Below the pieces are notes generated by a model that was not told the DNA's origin, did no database searches, and was given only the letters and a program-made list of their open reading frames with translations. A stretch of DNA of 64,000 nt from Setomelanomma holmii (Eukaryota; Ascomycota; Dothideomycetes; Pleosporales; Phaeosphaeriaceae), in NCBI GenBank assembly GCA_010015745.1, contig ML978155.1:682001-746000 (forward strand), read 5' to 3'. The position numbers and the translations under genes were made by a program. This document shows, one piece after another, positions 18,665 to 28,883 of this stretch. Position 1 is the stretch's first letter. Every line of letters begins with the position of its first letter.

Positions 18665-21600
18665 CTACGCTGAGGGAGGCTTTCCAGACTCTATGTAAGA
18701 GATATTAGACAGAGCTTGCTCTGAGCGCAGATGCGCTTCGTTGTAGTGTTGGCAACATGCGCAGGTGGTCGGATGGTCTGTCCCAAGAACCGTTTGGTAT
18801 GCTGTGCATGCTCTTTCGTAGAGCGCCAGGGACTCTTTGTAGCAATGTTGACTTGCGAGAAGGTAAGCCAGACAGTACACACTCGTCAGCGTATCTGGAT
18901 GCTCANNNNNNNNNNNNNNNNNNNNNNNNNNNNNNNNNNNNNNNNNNNNNNNNNNNNNNNNNNNNNNNNNNNNNNNNNNNNNNNNNNNNNNNNNNNNNNN
19001 NNNNNNNNNNNNNNNNNNNNNNNNNNNNNNNNNNNNNNNNNNNNNNNNNNNNNNNNNNNNNNNNNNNNNNNNNNNNNNNNNNNNNNNNNNNNNNNNNNNN
19101 NNNNNNNNNNNNNNNNNNNNNNNNNNNNNNNNNNNNNNNNNNNNNNNNNNNNNNNNNNNNNNNNNNNNNNNNNNNNNNNNNNNNNNNNNNNNNNNNNNNN
19201 NNNNNNNNNNNNNNNNNNNNNNNNNNNNNNNNNNNNNNNNNNNNNNNNNNNNNNNNNNNNNNNNNNNNNNNNNNNNNNNNNNNNNNNNNNNNNNNNNNNN
19301 NNNNNNNNNNNNNNNNNNNNNNNNNNNNNNNNNNNNNNNNNNNNNNNNNNNNNNNNNNNNNNNNNNNNNNNNNNNNNNNNNNNNNNNNNNNNNNNNNNNN
19401 NNNNNNNNNNNNNNNNNNNNNNNNNNNNNNNNNNNNNNNNNNNNNNNNNNNNNNNNNNNNNNNNNNNNNNNNNNNNNNNNNNNNNNNNNNNNNNNNNNNN
19501 NNNNNNNNNNNNNNNNNNNNNNNNNNNNNNNNNNNNNNNNNNNNNNNNNNNNNNNNNNNNCTGTCCAGCACAAGCGCCAAGTTGCTTATGCTCGTCAGCG
19601 TGGATGGATGCTCAGGCCCAAGTGCCCTTTTTCTTAGCAAAAACTCTTGCCTATGTGATGCTTCAGCCGATGCATACTGTCCTAGACTTTCCTGGCACTG
19701 GCCCACTCTCTCTAGTAAAGAGGCCCGTATTGCTTCATCTACAGCGTCCTCGCACCCTGCTATAGATATAGCATGTGGAAGATACAGCACCTATACTTCC
19801 TTGCTTTCGTGTCCACCGTACGGTACTAAGTCATTAAGCCGATTTGTGGCTGTACAGACCCAGCCTGCCCGTTCACCGTGTTCCTGCAACCATATCACTA
19901 ATGCTAAGTAGACCAGGCGGTGCATATCAAAGAAACTCTCTCTTTCTGGCCCTTGTACTGTTTGCTGACGCTCTGTTATGAACGCATACCCAGTCAAGGT
20001 GCCAAGCGCTTTGATTTGCTGCACTTAGGATCCTCTAGAAGGCAACAACGACTGCGGGACGTTGATACAGTCGATGCACGCTATAAAGGCCAAATACTCT
20101 GCTGCCAGTAGGTCTTGCCTGCGTATCTAGGCGAAAGAGATGTGCCACGTCTTGGCGATTGTGCTGTCCATTCCCTCGTACCTACTAGGGTCCTCAAACT
20201 GCTCGCTGAAGAGCTCTGTCTCTGCACCTGCATGCTCGAACAATGACACATATTTAGAGACTGATGTTCCATTGCTGTTAATAAAAGCAGCTGCTTGCAC
20301 GATAGCAAGTGGGAGATAGGCGAGTATGCTGAGCAGTTGTTCAATAGCCAATGAGTCGTTAAGCAACGCTTCCTCTATAACACATTGCACTAGAAGCTGC
20401 CTAGCTTCTGCTTGACTCATGTCTTTGAGCTCTAAGACATGATTAGGCGTTAGTGTCTGAGCCGCTTTCCTACTCCGTGTAGTGAACAGGATAGCGCCCT
20501 GGCAACTGCAGGAGAGAAAGTCGCTTAGCCGAGCCGACCTTAGATCACTATTAATTATACCTTGCAGGACCACAGGATCGTCAGCATTGTCGACGATCAT
20601 CAGCCAGCTGCCGGAGCTGTCTGCGCTCAGTGTATCTCTGACAAGCTTGTTGATGTTAGCGTTGCTGTCACTTATTCCTGGGATGCGTAGGCTGTTCGCA
20701 ATCTCGCGATACGCGAGCTCAAAGCTGTCTCGGCTAATTGCAGGCACCCAGAACACTCGTTCTGTAACTCGGTCCGTCAGGGCGCGATAGGCGAACTCGA
20801 GAGCTAGCGCCGACTTTCCACAGCCACCTAGCCCATACACTGTCATGCAAGAGTGTGTATTTGAACAGAAGAGTGTTTGTTTAAGAGACTGAAGCTGGTC
20901 CTCTCGTCCAACGAACCGCTCATTTCTTGGGAAAGGTAGCAATTGGGACACTGCTCGTAGTCAGCTTCAGATAGTTTGTAGAAAGAAATGTTGCTCTGTT
21001 AGCAAAAACACACCAGATAGGTTATGCTGGTCTCTAGTTCCTTGCCCTTTCTGACGCCTTGCTATCTCTTCCTCTAGTCGTTGAGTTGCGTATTCTTCTC
21101 CCTCTCCGTAGATTAGAGGCAAGAATACCCCAAAGATACCTAGCAAGCAGTACACTTTATCCTCCTTCAGTGTTGTCGTTCGTGTTGCTGCCCACCTCAT
21201 CCGCTCCGTGATACTATACTCGGCGACACTTTAGCCTCTTAACACTTCAATCGGTATTGTAGTGACTTGGTGTATCTCCTGCTCTAGCGAGATTCTACTG
21301 CCTAGTTGCCTACCCTCTCTAGAGAAGAATTGGACGCATGGTGGCGCTAGCAGTTCTTGCAGCGTCCAGACTCGTGTAAACCACCGGCTTTGTCGAAACA
21401 CTTCTTCCCATGCTATCTGGAAGGCCTGAGCGTCAACGACCTCCACTGGTATGGAAACATCTGAGAGGTATACGTAGCACTTAGCTGCACGCTGATACCA
21501 ACGGTACATAGAGTTGATTGCTGTGCTTAGTTCGACGGGATCCGCCTTGTCAATGCAGCAGGTATCGATCCAGAAGTACTGATAGTCGTCTGTCGCCGCC

Positions 21601-21788
21601 TGCTCAGCACAGAACCAGAGCTTGTCGTACCCCGTCTTATTCTTGCCTTCGCCAGCTTCCACTTCATTATGTATGACCTCCTGTCCTTCTGTCCAGGTGT
21701 GCGAAAGTATGACGTATGGCGGAGGATGTTCATCGTTAAGTGAGGTCAGCTTAAAGCCGCCGTCCTGCAGGCGCTGCAGAAGTCGCAT
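18665..21788 (-). pseudogene. HET / NB-ARC / TPR NLR-type gene with four in-frame stops
   Basis: The gene reads on the minus strand from MRLLQRLQDGGFKLTSLN (21788). The HET domain shows YVILSHTWTEGQEV, FWIDTCCIDKAD, YVYLSDV and RWFTRVWTLQELLAP, then YCLLGIFGVFLPLIYGEGEE. A 63-nt intron (20951-21013, GTGTGT donor, CTAAC) leads to NB-ARC: NERFVGREDQL, P-loop VYGLGGCGKSALALEFAY, kinase-2 WLMIVDNADDP, GAILFTTRSR and LPLAIVQAAAFI. It ends in TPR_10/12-type repeats (GPEHPSTLTSISNLALVLD, EHPDTLTSVYCLAYLLASQ). One frame runs throughout, but with stops at 21231-21233 (TAA), 20127-20129 (TAG), 20025-20027 (TAA) and 19791-19793 (TAG). Such proteins act in heterokaryon incompatibility or immunity. Here only a HET fragment of about 185 residues could be made. 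Confidence 0.88.
18906..19560. other. Assembly gap (655 N)
   Basis: The gap falls inside the TPR array of the NLR-type pseudogene, where near-identical repeats plausibly broke the assembly. The reading frame changes across it, so the gap length or sequence is not reliable. Confidence 0.98.
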
Positions 21789-22029
21789 CGTAGAGCATGT
21801 TCTGCTCAGGCAAGAGGCGAGGGTCGAAGGTTGCAGCGCAGACTCACTGTCAGAGAAGGACAAGAGGAGCAGAGCATCGCATGTCTCTCAACATGTCGAG
21901 CAGGCTAGGCGCTTAGGATGTGGGGCTGTAGGTTGCAGGTGCCCAGCCATAGGAGTGAGTGGCTCAGCGTCGAAGGTGTGGCTTGGAGAATACTCGCCAT
22001 TTGTATGGGATGACCTGCAGATTAAGCGA

Positions 22030-22340
22030 GGATATCAGCATTGCTGACATAAGTTACCGCTAGTCTCTTCTTAATGTTTCAGTACAGATGCGAAGTGGGT
22101 CTCTGGCTCGACAATCCCGCTTGACAAAGTTACTCAACTCAACTGCCACGAAGATAGTACAGTTATAGAGATGCTGCATTCGGAATACGACCTTAGCATG
22201 TCTGTCTGCAATTAAGCAAGCTCTCGTAAGGATACATTGGCTATAGAGCGTGTCCGAGGCTGACCGAGCTCAAGCTGTTCTGCGCGTCGACAACAAAACA
22301 TCGTATTATCAGCGCAACAGAGCTAAGCATGAGGAGCAGA
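22030..22340 (-). repeat. Right arm of long inverted repeat
   Basis: This is the reverse-complement partner of 18090-18405. It sits about 240 nt upstream of the HET start, so it may hold the promoter of the NLR-type gene. Outer boundaries are blurred by divergence. Confidence 0.75.
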
Positions 22341-22825
22341 CAGGTTAAGGCTAAGGCTGAGGTGTGCAGAGTGTATTCCAAGAGTATTGAGGGCCCCTAA
22401 TATCTGTTGACTTTGTTGTGAGGTAGAGCATAGGTAGGTTTCCGGTACACAGGGTTTTCCGGCACGTAGGGAGGGATGTTACTTACTTGGTGAAGTGTGT
22501 GTTGAGTGTCGCAGCTCCGCGGACATCAATGAACACAGTATATCGGTTAGCATGCACTATCATTCGTGCCATATGAAGTCGAGCATAGATAAGCATCAGG
22601 CACATATGTGGGGGGAGAGCTGTTGTTCTTCCTTATGTTGTTCGATTCAATTTAAACTATGTTGTACTTCAGACTCAGGCGGTCTGGTGCTATGGCATTC
22701 GCGACCTCGTGGGCGAGTCCCATATTGGCCGCGTGACAATCATGCAGGCCTGAACGCCGAGCACTTCACTCATCCTCACGATCCTTTCGAGTGCGAAGCT
22801 CCATCGAAGCAAGCCACCACGTTCC
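22341..22825. other. Intergenic
   Basis: This is the spacer between the inverted repeat and the SRR1-like gene. No supported gene. Confidence 0.4.
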
Positions 22826-23953
22826 TCACTTCATGTTGTCCGCCACATTGTTTACAGGTTGCCACAGTTCGTTGTAGAGCTGGGACCGCGATTCCACAAT
22901 CGTCTTGTACCTACTTAACATATCAGGCAGTCGTTGGGTGGCATAAGGACCAGGTTGCGGCCAATACTGACCTGGCCAGTCTTGCCCAGCGGTTGCCGGA
23001 TCATACAGGACGCCCTCATGTCGAGGATCTGGCACCCAAGCGAATGGTATGGCATTAGAATCTTCCTCGAAGATTCGAATCCTAGGTTGCGTCCAGAATA
23101 TGGCTGCCGGACTAATGCATTTGTCCTCGGATGCGAGGTCCGCAAGAATTTGGCAAAATGAAAACGTGGGGAAGACGGTCATGACGAAAGTGGACGCGTC
23201 GATAGCCAACAGGCCATCCAGATCTTGGACGACTTCAATCGGTAGCTCGAAAGCAGTCTGAAGGAGCTCGATGTCCGCTGCCACATACGCTGGATCCTGG
23301 GCGATTATGCGAATTGGATCACATTCTTGGTATGCAGCTTGGTAGTTCTTGCGGAGCTCGTTAGCGATTGTGACAGCTGCCATGTGTTGTGTTGCCGAGA
23401 GCCCGCGGTGCTGCGTTTCGCAGAGGCTACCAAGGGCAAAACACACAATCGCGTTGATGGCTGGGGCGTCCTTCATGCCTTGTACCACCTTGACGAGTTC
23501 AAGACGCTCATGCGAAGAGTCCCAGAATGCTTGTGCCGTGTGGAGGTGTTTCAGAACATCTTCCTTCTTACACTTTGCATAGCGTTGACATAGGTCAAAG
23601 GAGATTGGAAAATTTGGGCCTTTGCGGGTGTTATTATGATCGGCTAGATCAACGTAAGGGCGATACATAGGGCGCCGTATGTAGTCGTCTGGAGTCAGGT
23701 CTTGTTGCATGGTGCGAGCCAGACCAGAACAAGTCCGTAAGCAGTCGTCCGGAATGTTGTCCTGTGGCATGGTCCAAATCTTTCCAGAACAGTCCGTCAA
23801 TTCGTATTGGTCACCTTTTGCTACGAGCTGTCGTTGAGATGCAACTTTCTGCAACAAGTCCCGTGTATAGACTACTTGTCGTGAAAATGCCGTAGCATCG
23901 ATTACCCGGGGCGGATACCTAGGGTTGGTAGGGTGCTTAGTGGGATTGCACAT
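22826..23953 (-). CDS. SRR1-like domain protein
   Basis: A single exon encodes 375 residues. The central and C-terminal part fits the SRR1-like domain: INAIVCFALGSLCE, then a Gln-containing helix (QHMAAVTIANEL), IIAQDPAYVAADIELLQTAF, and the terminal strand DASTFVMTVFPTFSFCQILADLA. SRR1 proteins are linked to circadian or transcriptional regulation in plants and animals. In fungi they are a lineage-expanded family of unknown biochemical role. Two short related blocks (TMPQDNIPDDCLRTCSGLA and TMQQDLTPDDYIRR) suggest an internal duplication near the N-terminus. The frame extends upstream without ATG, and the first Met is at 23953. Confidence 0.72.
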   Translation of the reverse strand: MCNPTKHPTNPRYPPRVIDATAFSRQVVYTRDLLQKVASQRQLVAKGDQYELTDCSGKIWTMPQDNIPDDCLRTCSGLARTMQQDLTPDDYIRRPMYRPYVDLADHNNTRKGPNFPISFDLCQRYAKCKKEDVLKHLHTAQAFWDSSHERLELVKVVQGMKDAPAINAIVCFALGSLCETQHRGLSATQHMAAVTIANELRKNYQAAYQECDPIRIIAQDPAYVAADIELLQTAFELPIEVVQDLDGLLAIDASTFVMTVFPTFSFCQILADLASEDKCISPAAIFWTQPRIRIFEEDSNAIPFAWVPDPRHEGVLYDPATAGQDWPGQYWPQPGPYATQRLPDMLSRYKTIVESRSQLYNELWQPVNNVADNMK

Positions 23954-24284
23954 GATGGCTATTGTGTACGTCAATGGAGATACTTGACTGAGTCCAAGAA
24001 AGTCAGGTGGATGGTTTGACGAGATGGTAGGTGCGTGAAAGTCGGTGTTGATCTAGAGCATGAGCCCAGGGTATTCTGCGGGCCAAGGGAGAATTTATGC
24101 ATTCCTGCGTTTGTTCACTATGCGAACCGGCAGTACACGGAACCTTGTGTAGTGGCAAGACAATGAGGCTTTGTGGAGCGAAAGGACGTGAGACTTTCTT
24201 CCACATCGGATGTGGTTGCTGTGACTTTGCTTCACAATGCGGAGCTACATTCAAGTTCGTCAACCGCTAGACGAAGGCTGGTTA
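23954..24284. other. Intergenic
   Basis: Spacer between the SRR1-like gene and the 3' end of the Rab escort gene. Nothing recognised. Confidence 0.4.
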
Positions 24285-26081
24285 CTATTGCTCGTCGTCG
24301 TCATCATATGCCTCCCTATCCTTGAAGACCAAGAACTCGCCGGCTTCGTCGCCAGCGACCTTCTGCCACATATCTTTGACGGCATCGAAAATCGAGTCAT
24401 CGAAGGCGAGGTCCAACGATAGAGGTGGAAACTTCAAGATGTGGCTGCTGTCCTCCTGCATACTTTCCAATCCAGACGTCGGTAGTTGCTGATACTGCGC
24501 CGACCACAGCACAGTCGGGGCCGGAGACACATCGACTGACGAGAGTAAAGCATCGGCAGCCTTTGTAAGAAGAGCAAAGCCTCGGTCGCCAGTCAGCGAT
24601 GTTGAGCAGTATAGGATGCCTGGTGAAAGGTTAGCCACTTTTCTAGTAACGAAGAATGTGCAAGCAAGTTGTGTTAAAGGCCGTCATCAGGTTGTCAGAG
24701 GATAGTTATCGTCAATGAAATTCAGACAATGTAGATAAGTATTCATAAAGTGGATCATCATAACAGCAGGAGCGGGAAGGAAGTGAAGACACTTACTTTG
24801 ACCAGTCGGACATTCGCCAGTATCACTCGAATGCACAAAGATGTGAACAGGAGGGAGCTCCTCGCCTTGTGTATCAAGTGACAGGGATCCCGTTGGGAAT
24901 ACCACTACAGCTGAGGCGGGAGCTGGCGCTTCTTCAGCAATCGGCGGAAACAATGAGGGAAGCGGCGATGACAGGACGTTGATCGAACGACAGCACGAGT
25001 CAGCGGATGCAGTCGAGGAGCTTCCTCCGACGACCCATTTGGCTGTCACAGATTCGCCATCTTTCAGACGAAGCTTGATGCCGTCGAGAACGGTCTCTGC
25101 GACACCATTCGAAGGAGCAAGGCCTTTTCCCAGGACATACACTCCTCCACCAACTGCACAAGCGCGGCACGAGACTTGACTGATCTCTGCCAGACCTCCC
25201 CACTTGGGTATGACAGCTCCGAAACCAGGTCCGAAGACGCCAATTGACCGCAGATGTCTCGCAATCCGGGGCAGTGCGTACTCGGTAGTTGTGAGGTTCG
25301 CAGGCGATGACGAGAGTGCGAGCGCCATCAGAGGACCCTGGAGAGCCGTCGGGACCTTGAACTGTGCTGACAAGAACATCGTAAAGGGCTGCTGGCGATG
25401 TTCTTCCCAAACTTCTATCTGTTCCTCGTACTCGCCAATGAAGCGCAGGAACTTTATCAGGGCACGCTTTGCCTTGAAGTCAAGCTTGTGGTCCTGGAAG
25501 ACGTCCTCTCGACCGCTGGGAACCTTCAATAGCTTTCCATGGGTAACACGTCTTTCAGATGCCGCAGAGCTTTCAATCCCGACATCTGATGAGTACACCC
25601 ACCAGCTACCTACAGCAAGGAAGTCGAGCTGACGGTAGACTCTGGAAGAGACGAGGTACTGGAGGAGAGTCGAGCGAGTGTATATGAGCTGTGGGCTGAG
25701 CGCCAGACTGTACGCTCTTGAAAATGACAGCGCGGGTGTCGAGCTGTCTGCCTCGGCGGCCTCTGGTTTATTGACGGTGACGTTGGAGAACGCTTGTGCT
25801 ACACCAGCGCTGGCAGTAGCTTGCTCGGCATCTCTCAGCCACTGTGCCCATTCATCGGCCTCTTGCAAGCTAAAGGCAGCTTCGGCACCACCATAGTAGT
25901 CATTCTCGTCAATATGGAGGATTTTCTTGTCCGAGCGCGAGAGAGCTCTTCAACAACTGCGTCAGTCAGATCGCGTCTGCATGAAGCGGATGCGTAGAAG
26001 TACGTACAAAGCGAGCAGCGACTGCTGCAGACCAGTGCCGATGATCAGCACATCCCATTCGGTGTTGTCGAGAGTGTCCAT
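24285..26081 (-). CDS. MRS6: Rab escort protein (MRS6/REP)
   Basis: Exons 26081-26008, 25947-24797 and 24619-24285 sum to 1560 nt, or 519 residues. REP presents newly made Rab GTPases to geranylgeranyl transferase II and delivers them to membranes. The N-terminus WDVLIIGTGLQQSLLALALS and then KKILHIDENDYYGG form the GDI/REP dinucleotide-like fold. Further family blocks are FSRAYSLALSPQLIYTRS, LDFLAVGSWWVY, VPSGREDVFQDHKLDFKAKR and GVFGPGFGAVIPKWGGLAEI, the sequence-conserved Rab-binding region. The C-terminus is acidic. Introns are 60 nt and 177 nt, the latter the longest well-defined intron in the window. The first splice restores the family motif LLALALSRS exactly, which fixes the start. 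Confidence 0.94.
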
Positions 26082-26463
26082 GATGTGCGTACAGAAAAGT
26101 GAGTGTCGGAAGAGCTATTAGCTCCAACGCTAGCGCGAGTCTGACTAAGCAGCTTGTGATCAAATTCTGCCAACCGCAGCCGAGACGCGTTCTTACACCA
26201 TCGCGCACGCTGAGGATATTGCAGCTACATACTGCATGTTCACAAGGCACCAGGTCTTCATTGATTTGAGAATGTGCGCGAAAGAAGAACCTTCGTCCGG
26301 TATCTACTGCTTCGGATTTTACCTGAATTAGCGGCTCGAATGTGGCGATACATCACTTGAACATGGCATTTGTCTTGACATAAGGTCAATTGGAACGCCT
26401 TTTTGCAACCTTTGTTGCCATTACCATCCGCTAGCTCTGCAATTAACGCGTAGCGGAGTCTGG
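26082..26463. other. Intergenic
   Basis: Presumed promoter of the Rab escort gene, and the 3' flank of the SRR1-like relic. No element was recognised. Confidence 0.4.
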
Positions 26464-27531
26464 CTAAGTGTACGCGGCCAAAGGGACGCCAAAGTGCACC
26501 CCAGGGTCAAATTCCAAGCATTGTCGACCGTACTCCCACAGCCTCCTGCTCGTGGAGTCGCTATCATCCCTGGAGTTATCATCTTCATAGTCTTGCGAAC
26601 CGTCACCAACGACCTTCTTGCAGAGAATGTCTGCAGGCCCACGACTCCGGATGGCCTTCGCAGAATCAGCAAAGATCTGGCGGACATTGTACGCTGGCCA
26701 AACTGCGACGGCGAACGAACTTTCACCCAAGCTGCTGAATCCGAAGTGTCGAAGGAAACGGGTTTCGCCCTCAGCAACAGCTCATTGTATGTCTGGGAGC
26801 TCGGATCGATCGTTCGGGTCGAAGGTAATGTCTGGACCTGGAAAGCCGACGTCTACGGCCGATCCGCTATCGCTGGCTTGTCTGAAGTGTTCTTGGTAAC
26901 ACTCGAATCCCGCACCATAATGCACCGTATGTTCAAGAATCAACCTGACCTTGCCGCCTGGGCTGTTCCTGGTACTGAAATACTGCGCGAGATCGAAAGT
27001 AAGCCTGTTTCTGGCCCACGACTCTTTGTCGAGGCAGCCGAGATCGAAGCATATCACTATTCGTACCGTACCGAAATGCTCCTTGAGCTTTTCCATGCGA
27101 TATTCGAACTGCTCCCAGAATGTCGTGCGGAAGGCACTGCTTTGGTAGGACGCCTCCCACGCCGCTACCTCATCGATATATGTCTTACACCAGGTCTTCT
27201 GGTCATGTTTGACAACATCAGCCTTCAGGACTTGAGGTCCAAAGGTTCGAGAAGCCCTATTGGTCGTGCCAAGCTGATAGGAGCTCAATCATTTGGCGCC
27301 GTACGCTACGAATGCCGAATCGTCAGTAACTTCAGAGAACTCCAGGGGCAGTGCCTCGCCAAACACATTCTTCCTCTGCCAGGTGAATGTTCCCTTGACT
27401 TGCGCTCCTCCTGTAGCACGGTGCTGGAAATAGTATCCCTTGACGTTGTTGTCAAGATTCGTTTTGCCAAACGCCTCTCCCTCATGCATCAGTCGTATCA
27501 GCTCTTGCTTGTATTGCTTGTAGTCTGTCAT
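26464..27531 (-). pseudogene. Second SRR1-like gene with two in-frame TGA codons
   Basis: One minus-strand frame from ATG at 27531 (MTDYKQYKQELIRLMHEGEA) to 26464 keeps protein-like sequence for about 355 codons. It is broken by TGA at 27289-27291 and TGA shortly before 26730. SRR1-like blocks are seen in order: RIVICFDLGCLD, a histidine/glutamine helix region, ITFDPND, and SSFAVAVWPAYNVRQIFAD, which parallels the terminal strand of the intact copy at 22.8-24.0 kb. Spacing between the DP motif and that strand fits the family without removing an intron. I found no phase-compatible intron with consensus sites around either TGA. Decay is therefore the simplest reading. Readthrough or an atypical intron is not excluded. 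Confidence 0.55.
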
Positions 27532-27878
27532 TTGGTTGTTGGTCGTGAGGAGTTGAAAGTGCAAATGACGGAACAGGCTGTCATCGTGTGTTCTGCGAGG
27601 ATGTTGCTTGACACTATTACATCTCCTAGCATCGCAAGTTTGCAAGAAAGGCCACGCACCGCTGACTTGATCACACATATGGTCACAAGACATGTGTTCT
27701 CATGATCATACTCAGGGAAGTTTCGACAAAGCTCTCAGAATTTGGGTGCTATGGTTTGCAGTGAGACATCTCACAGTAAATTCGTGTTTGTTTTGTGGTC
27801 AAACATTTTGCACCCCCGTATATGGTGCAATGCATTGGTCCCAAGGCTCTCTTTCTGAATAGATATCCTCAATCGAAG
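27532..27878. other. Intergenic
   Basis: Divergent spacer between the SRR1-like relic and the disordered protein on the plus strand. No element was recognised. Confidence 0.35.
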
Positions 27879-28883
27879 ATGCCAACCGAAGAGGAACGCC
27901 CAAGCATGTTCGCCCGCCCAAACAAGCAATCACAGACATCAAGACGAGAAAGAGCTCATGAGTCGACATCGTCAGGGTCACGGGTTGTGAAGCATGACCG
28001 TCGAGTGGTGGATCGGCCAGCCACATCGCGAGCACAACTGTCCACATCACCAAGTCCACCGAATGCATCGCACACTACTCGCGCTCGTCGGGTCGATGGC
28101 ATTGCCTGCTCGCAGACTCCGCTTAGAGAGGTCAAAAATCGAGAGTCTACAGCTTCGTCTAGACAGAGAACTGGTGCATTGAGTGGACATCCTAATCCTT
28201 TGGGAAGCAAACCCATACGCACTACGCCTCACAAGATCCCAGGTGAATTTGAGGCTCCGTATCCCCTTCGTATTACCCGGAAGAAGACGCACGCCTTGCC
28301 ATCCTCTGCACCAGAGAGGCAATCGATGACTTCTGCACCCTCAAGTGTACGTGAAGTGCCCTACAATTTCCAATTTGCGCCCGCCATACGCCATACTCCG
28401 AGGCAGTACGATACTAGGTTGAGCGACAGTGGACAATCTTACATCCATCGAGCACTAAGTCACCATGATGAAAGTCACTTCCAAGACAACGAAGAAGCCA
28501 ACGTGATATCACCACTTTCACGTCCCGCTGAGCTTTTCTACAATAATGGTAGCACCGCTGAGCCGTGCACGATCAGGTCGGATTGTGCGATGGGTACACT
28601 GGCTCAAGTAGTTCTAGGCAACCGAGACTGGACACCACCTTCATCGCCAGGATCAGACGACAATACTTACGATGCTGTCGCTTCGACTATGGGATTTGAA
28701 AATGCAGTTTCGAGCATTCCTGATCTCCAGCCACTTCGCCTCGATCTTGGCCCATCCTTCGTGGAGCAATGGCAGGCATGGCTTCACAAGATGGCGAAAA
28801 GATATGACAACGCAGACTGTAACGACATGATGCCAACTAAGACGTCTAGCACTGAGGAAGACTCGTACGAAGGACTGGGCTAG
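27879..28883 (+). CDS. Uncharacterised disordered protein
   Basis: A single exon encodes 334 residues from MPTEEERPSMFARPNKQ. An upstream in-frame Met at 27822 is also possible. I do not recognise a domain. The first 170 residues are Ser/Arg/Thr-rich and basic with several Arg-Val-Val and RTTP-type patches. The C-terminal third is more hydrophobic and acidic, with a candidate short helix (LDLGPSFVEQWQAWLHKMAK) near residue 290 that may be the only ordered part. Codon usage is consistent with a real gene. Confidence 0.5.
   Translation: MPTEEERPSMFARPNKQSQTSRRERAHESTSSGSRVVKHDRRVVDRPATSRAQLSTSPSPPNASHTTRARRVDGIACSQTPLREVKNRESTASSRQRTGALSGHPNPLGSKPIRTTPHKIPGEFEAPYPLRITRKKTHALPSSAPERQSMTSAPSSVREVPYNFQFAPAIRHTPRQYDTRLSDSGQSYIHRALSHHDESHFQDNEEANVISPLSRPAELFYNNGSTAEPCTIRSDCAMGTLAQVVLGNRDWTPPSSPGSDDNTYDAVASTMGFENAVSSIPDLQPLRLDLGPSFVEQWQAWLHKMAKRYDNADCNDMMPTKTSSTEEDSYEGLG

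Noticed and set aside
18731..19911. Very long open frames crossing the N gap on both strands
   Set aside because: They are open only because N codons contain no stop. The real signal is the minus-strand TPR sequence on both sides.
21231..21233. The HET-domain TAA as part of an intron
   Set aside because: No donor and acceptor pair of plausible length surrounds it, and the flanking residues align with HET proteins without a break.
26494..27705. A 403-codon plus-strand open frame
   Set aside because: It runs antisense to the SRR1-like frame, has no recognisable fold or motif, and the opposite strand shows family blocks. Probably an antisense shadow.
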